From Bradyrhizobium erythrophlei (GTDB lineage Bacteria > Pseudomonadota > Alphaproteobacteria > Rhizobiales > Xanthobacteraceae): 64,000 bases of DNA. Shown one piece after another: positions 63,290-64,000 of the stretch; positions within the stretch are counted from its first letter, which is position 1, and each line of letters opens with the position of its first letter. Where the stretch lies: NCBI RefSeq assembly GCF_900129505.1, contig NZ_LT670818.1:4745001-4809000 (forward strand), read 5' to 3'. The notes below the pieces were generated by a model that made no database searches, was not told the DNA's origin, and saw only the letters and a program-made list of their open reading frames with translations. Made by a program: the position numbers and the translations under genes.

Positions 63290-63385
63290 ATTGTTCCGGG
63301 CAAACCGGACGGGATTTTGCTGCGATGCAAACGCGACCCATGTTGCCGGAAATGATCTGGGATTGCCGAGGGCGGATATTCGATC

Positions 63386-63901
63386 GTGACGCGGAAAAAA
63401 TCCCCCGACAAAACCGCCGTCCGGCACGTGCCGATGCGCGAATTCTCGCGTTCGCTGCCGATGTCGCTGTTGCGCGCCCGCGAGGCCGTGATGCGGCAAT
63501 TCCGCCCCTCGCTGCGCGATCACGGCCTGACCGAACAGCAATGGCGGATCCTGCGCGCGCTTGCTGCCGTCGACACCATCGAGGTGACTGAGCTTGCCCG
63601 GGTCGCGTTTCTGCTTGGTCCCAGCCTTTCCCGCATTCTGCGCGACCTGGAAGCGCGTCATCTGATCGAACGACGGGTGGTGAAGGCCGATCAGCGCCGC
63701 GGCCTGGTGTCGATCTCCGCGAAGGGAGTGCGGCTGATCGAGACCGTCGCGCCTTCGTCCGAGGCGATCTACGCCGCCATCACCCGCCGCTATGGCGCGC
63801 GCAGGCTCAGGGAATTGCAGGATATGCTGCATGAGCTGGAGGGCACGCTGTCGGCGCTCAATAAAGGAGGGGGAACCGGCGAGGACGGCGAATTCGAGTG
63901 A
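63386..63901 (+). CDS. hpaR: Homoprotocatechuate operon regulator, MarR family
   Basis: A 171-residue winged-helix transcription factor. The core 'LPMSLLRAREAVMRQFRPSL', 'HGLTEQQWRILRALAAVD', 'VAFLLGPSLSRILRDLEARH' (recognition helix) and 'DQRRGLVSISAKG' (wing) match E. coli HpaR, the repressor of homoprotocatechuate genes. The GTG at 63386 has a purine-rich site (gagggcgga) upstream; ATG 63434 would give a shorter protein closer to E. coli length. Divergent from hpaH across 154 bases that hold the candidate operator. Confidence 0.92.
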   Translation: MTRKKSPDKTAVRHVPMREFSRSLPMSLLRAREAVMRQFRPSLRDHGLTEQQWRILRALAAVDTIEVTELARVAFLLGPSLSRILRDLEARHLIERRVVKADQRRGLVSISAKGVRLIETVAPSSEAIYAAITRRYGARRLRELQDMLHELEGTLSALNKGGGTGEDGEFE

Positions 63902-64000
63902 ACGCAATTTTGCATGATCGTCCCAAAAAGACGCATAGCTCCGCTTGATGCATATTGTTTGAGCATCGAAAGCCGCGGCCAACACTGCCTGATAACGGGA

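Noticed and set aside
61108..63591. 827-codon plus-strand frame over hpaE-hpaF-hpaH
   Set aside because: Antisense of three recognised genes, spanning their boundaries, with no domain pattern.

Overview
The window looks like chromosomal DNA of an alphaproteobacterium close to Bradyrhizobium or Rhodopseudomonas. The grounds are high GC, dense CoA-ester catabolism genes, a bradyrhizobial-type PEP carboxylase, small secreted proteins of bradyrhizobial type, and many short palindromic intergenic repeats built on 'cgtcattgcgagcgaag', 'gtcattccgggg' and 'ccctcatggtgagg'. The genus is inferred from memory of such genomes; no search was run.

Layout. 1-3 kb: 3' end of an RND efflux permease and its adaptor. 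3-11 kb: thiolase-like protein, nitronate monooxygenase, Baeyer-Villiger-type monooxygenase, YghU-type glutathione transferase, flavin reductase, acyl-CoA dehydrogenase. 11.5-16.3 kb: the conserved stress operon prkA - yeaH-like - spoVR. 16.7-22.3 kb: SDR, enoyl-CoA hydratases, an APH-fold kinase with a DUF6285 partner (LvaA/LvaB-like), and a second acyl-CoA dehydrogenase. 22.3-27.3 kb: a gene-poor scar zone with repeats, a tRNA-Val 3' remnant, small secreted proteins and an IHF-alpha fragment joined to a foreign leader. 27.4-39.6 kb: two acyl-CoA ligases, SDRs, a crotonase, ppc, a Tat-exported SMP-30 protein, and a thiolase/DUF35 pair. 39.8-48.1 kb: one plus-strand operon with a LIV-type ABC importer, AtuA in two polypeptides, an amidase and a DUF2848 protein. 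48.1-49.7 kb: an IS110/IS1111-type element. 49.8-54.4 kb: a 2OG oxygenase with AlkB, NUDIX, PhaC-like hydrolase, universal stress protein, DUF6894 protein. 54.5-63.9 kb: a minus-strand homoprotocatechuate (hpa) catabolic operon with divergent hpaR, split by an IS1182-type element.

Function. Most genes activate, oxidise or cleave CoA thioesters or aromatic ring-cleavage products, so the window reads as a catabolic region. The hpa genes give a partial meta-cleavage route: HpaD opens the ring, HpaE oxidises the semialdehyde, HpaF isomerises, an FAH-fold protein may decarboxylate, and HpaH hydrates. HpaI and HpaBC are not in the window.

Most notable points. (1) Both insertion sequences sit inside palindromic intergenic repeats. 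The IS110 element has a 3' non-coding end containing a segment complementary to its own insertion site, as expected of a guide (bridge/seek) RNA. (2) An LvaAB-like kinase pair lies near ACAD10/11-type dehydrogenase genes. (3) The 24-25.5 kb zone holds a symmetric six-cysteine secreted peptide whose stop codon lies in a tRNA-Val remnant, and an ihfA 3' fragment captured behind a duplicated small-gene leader.
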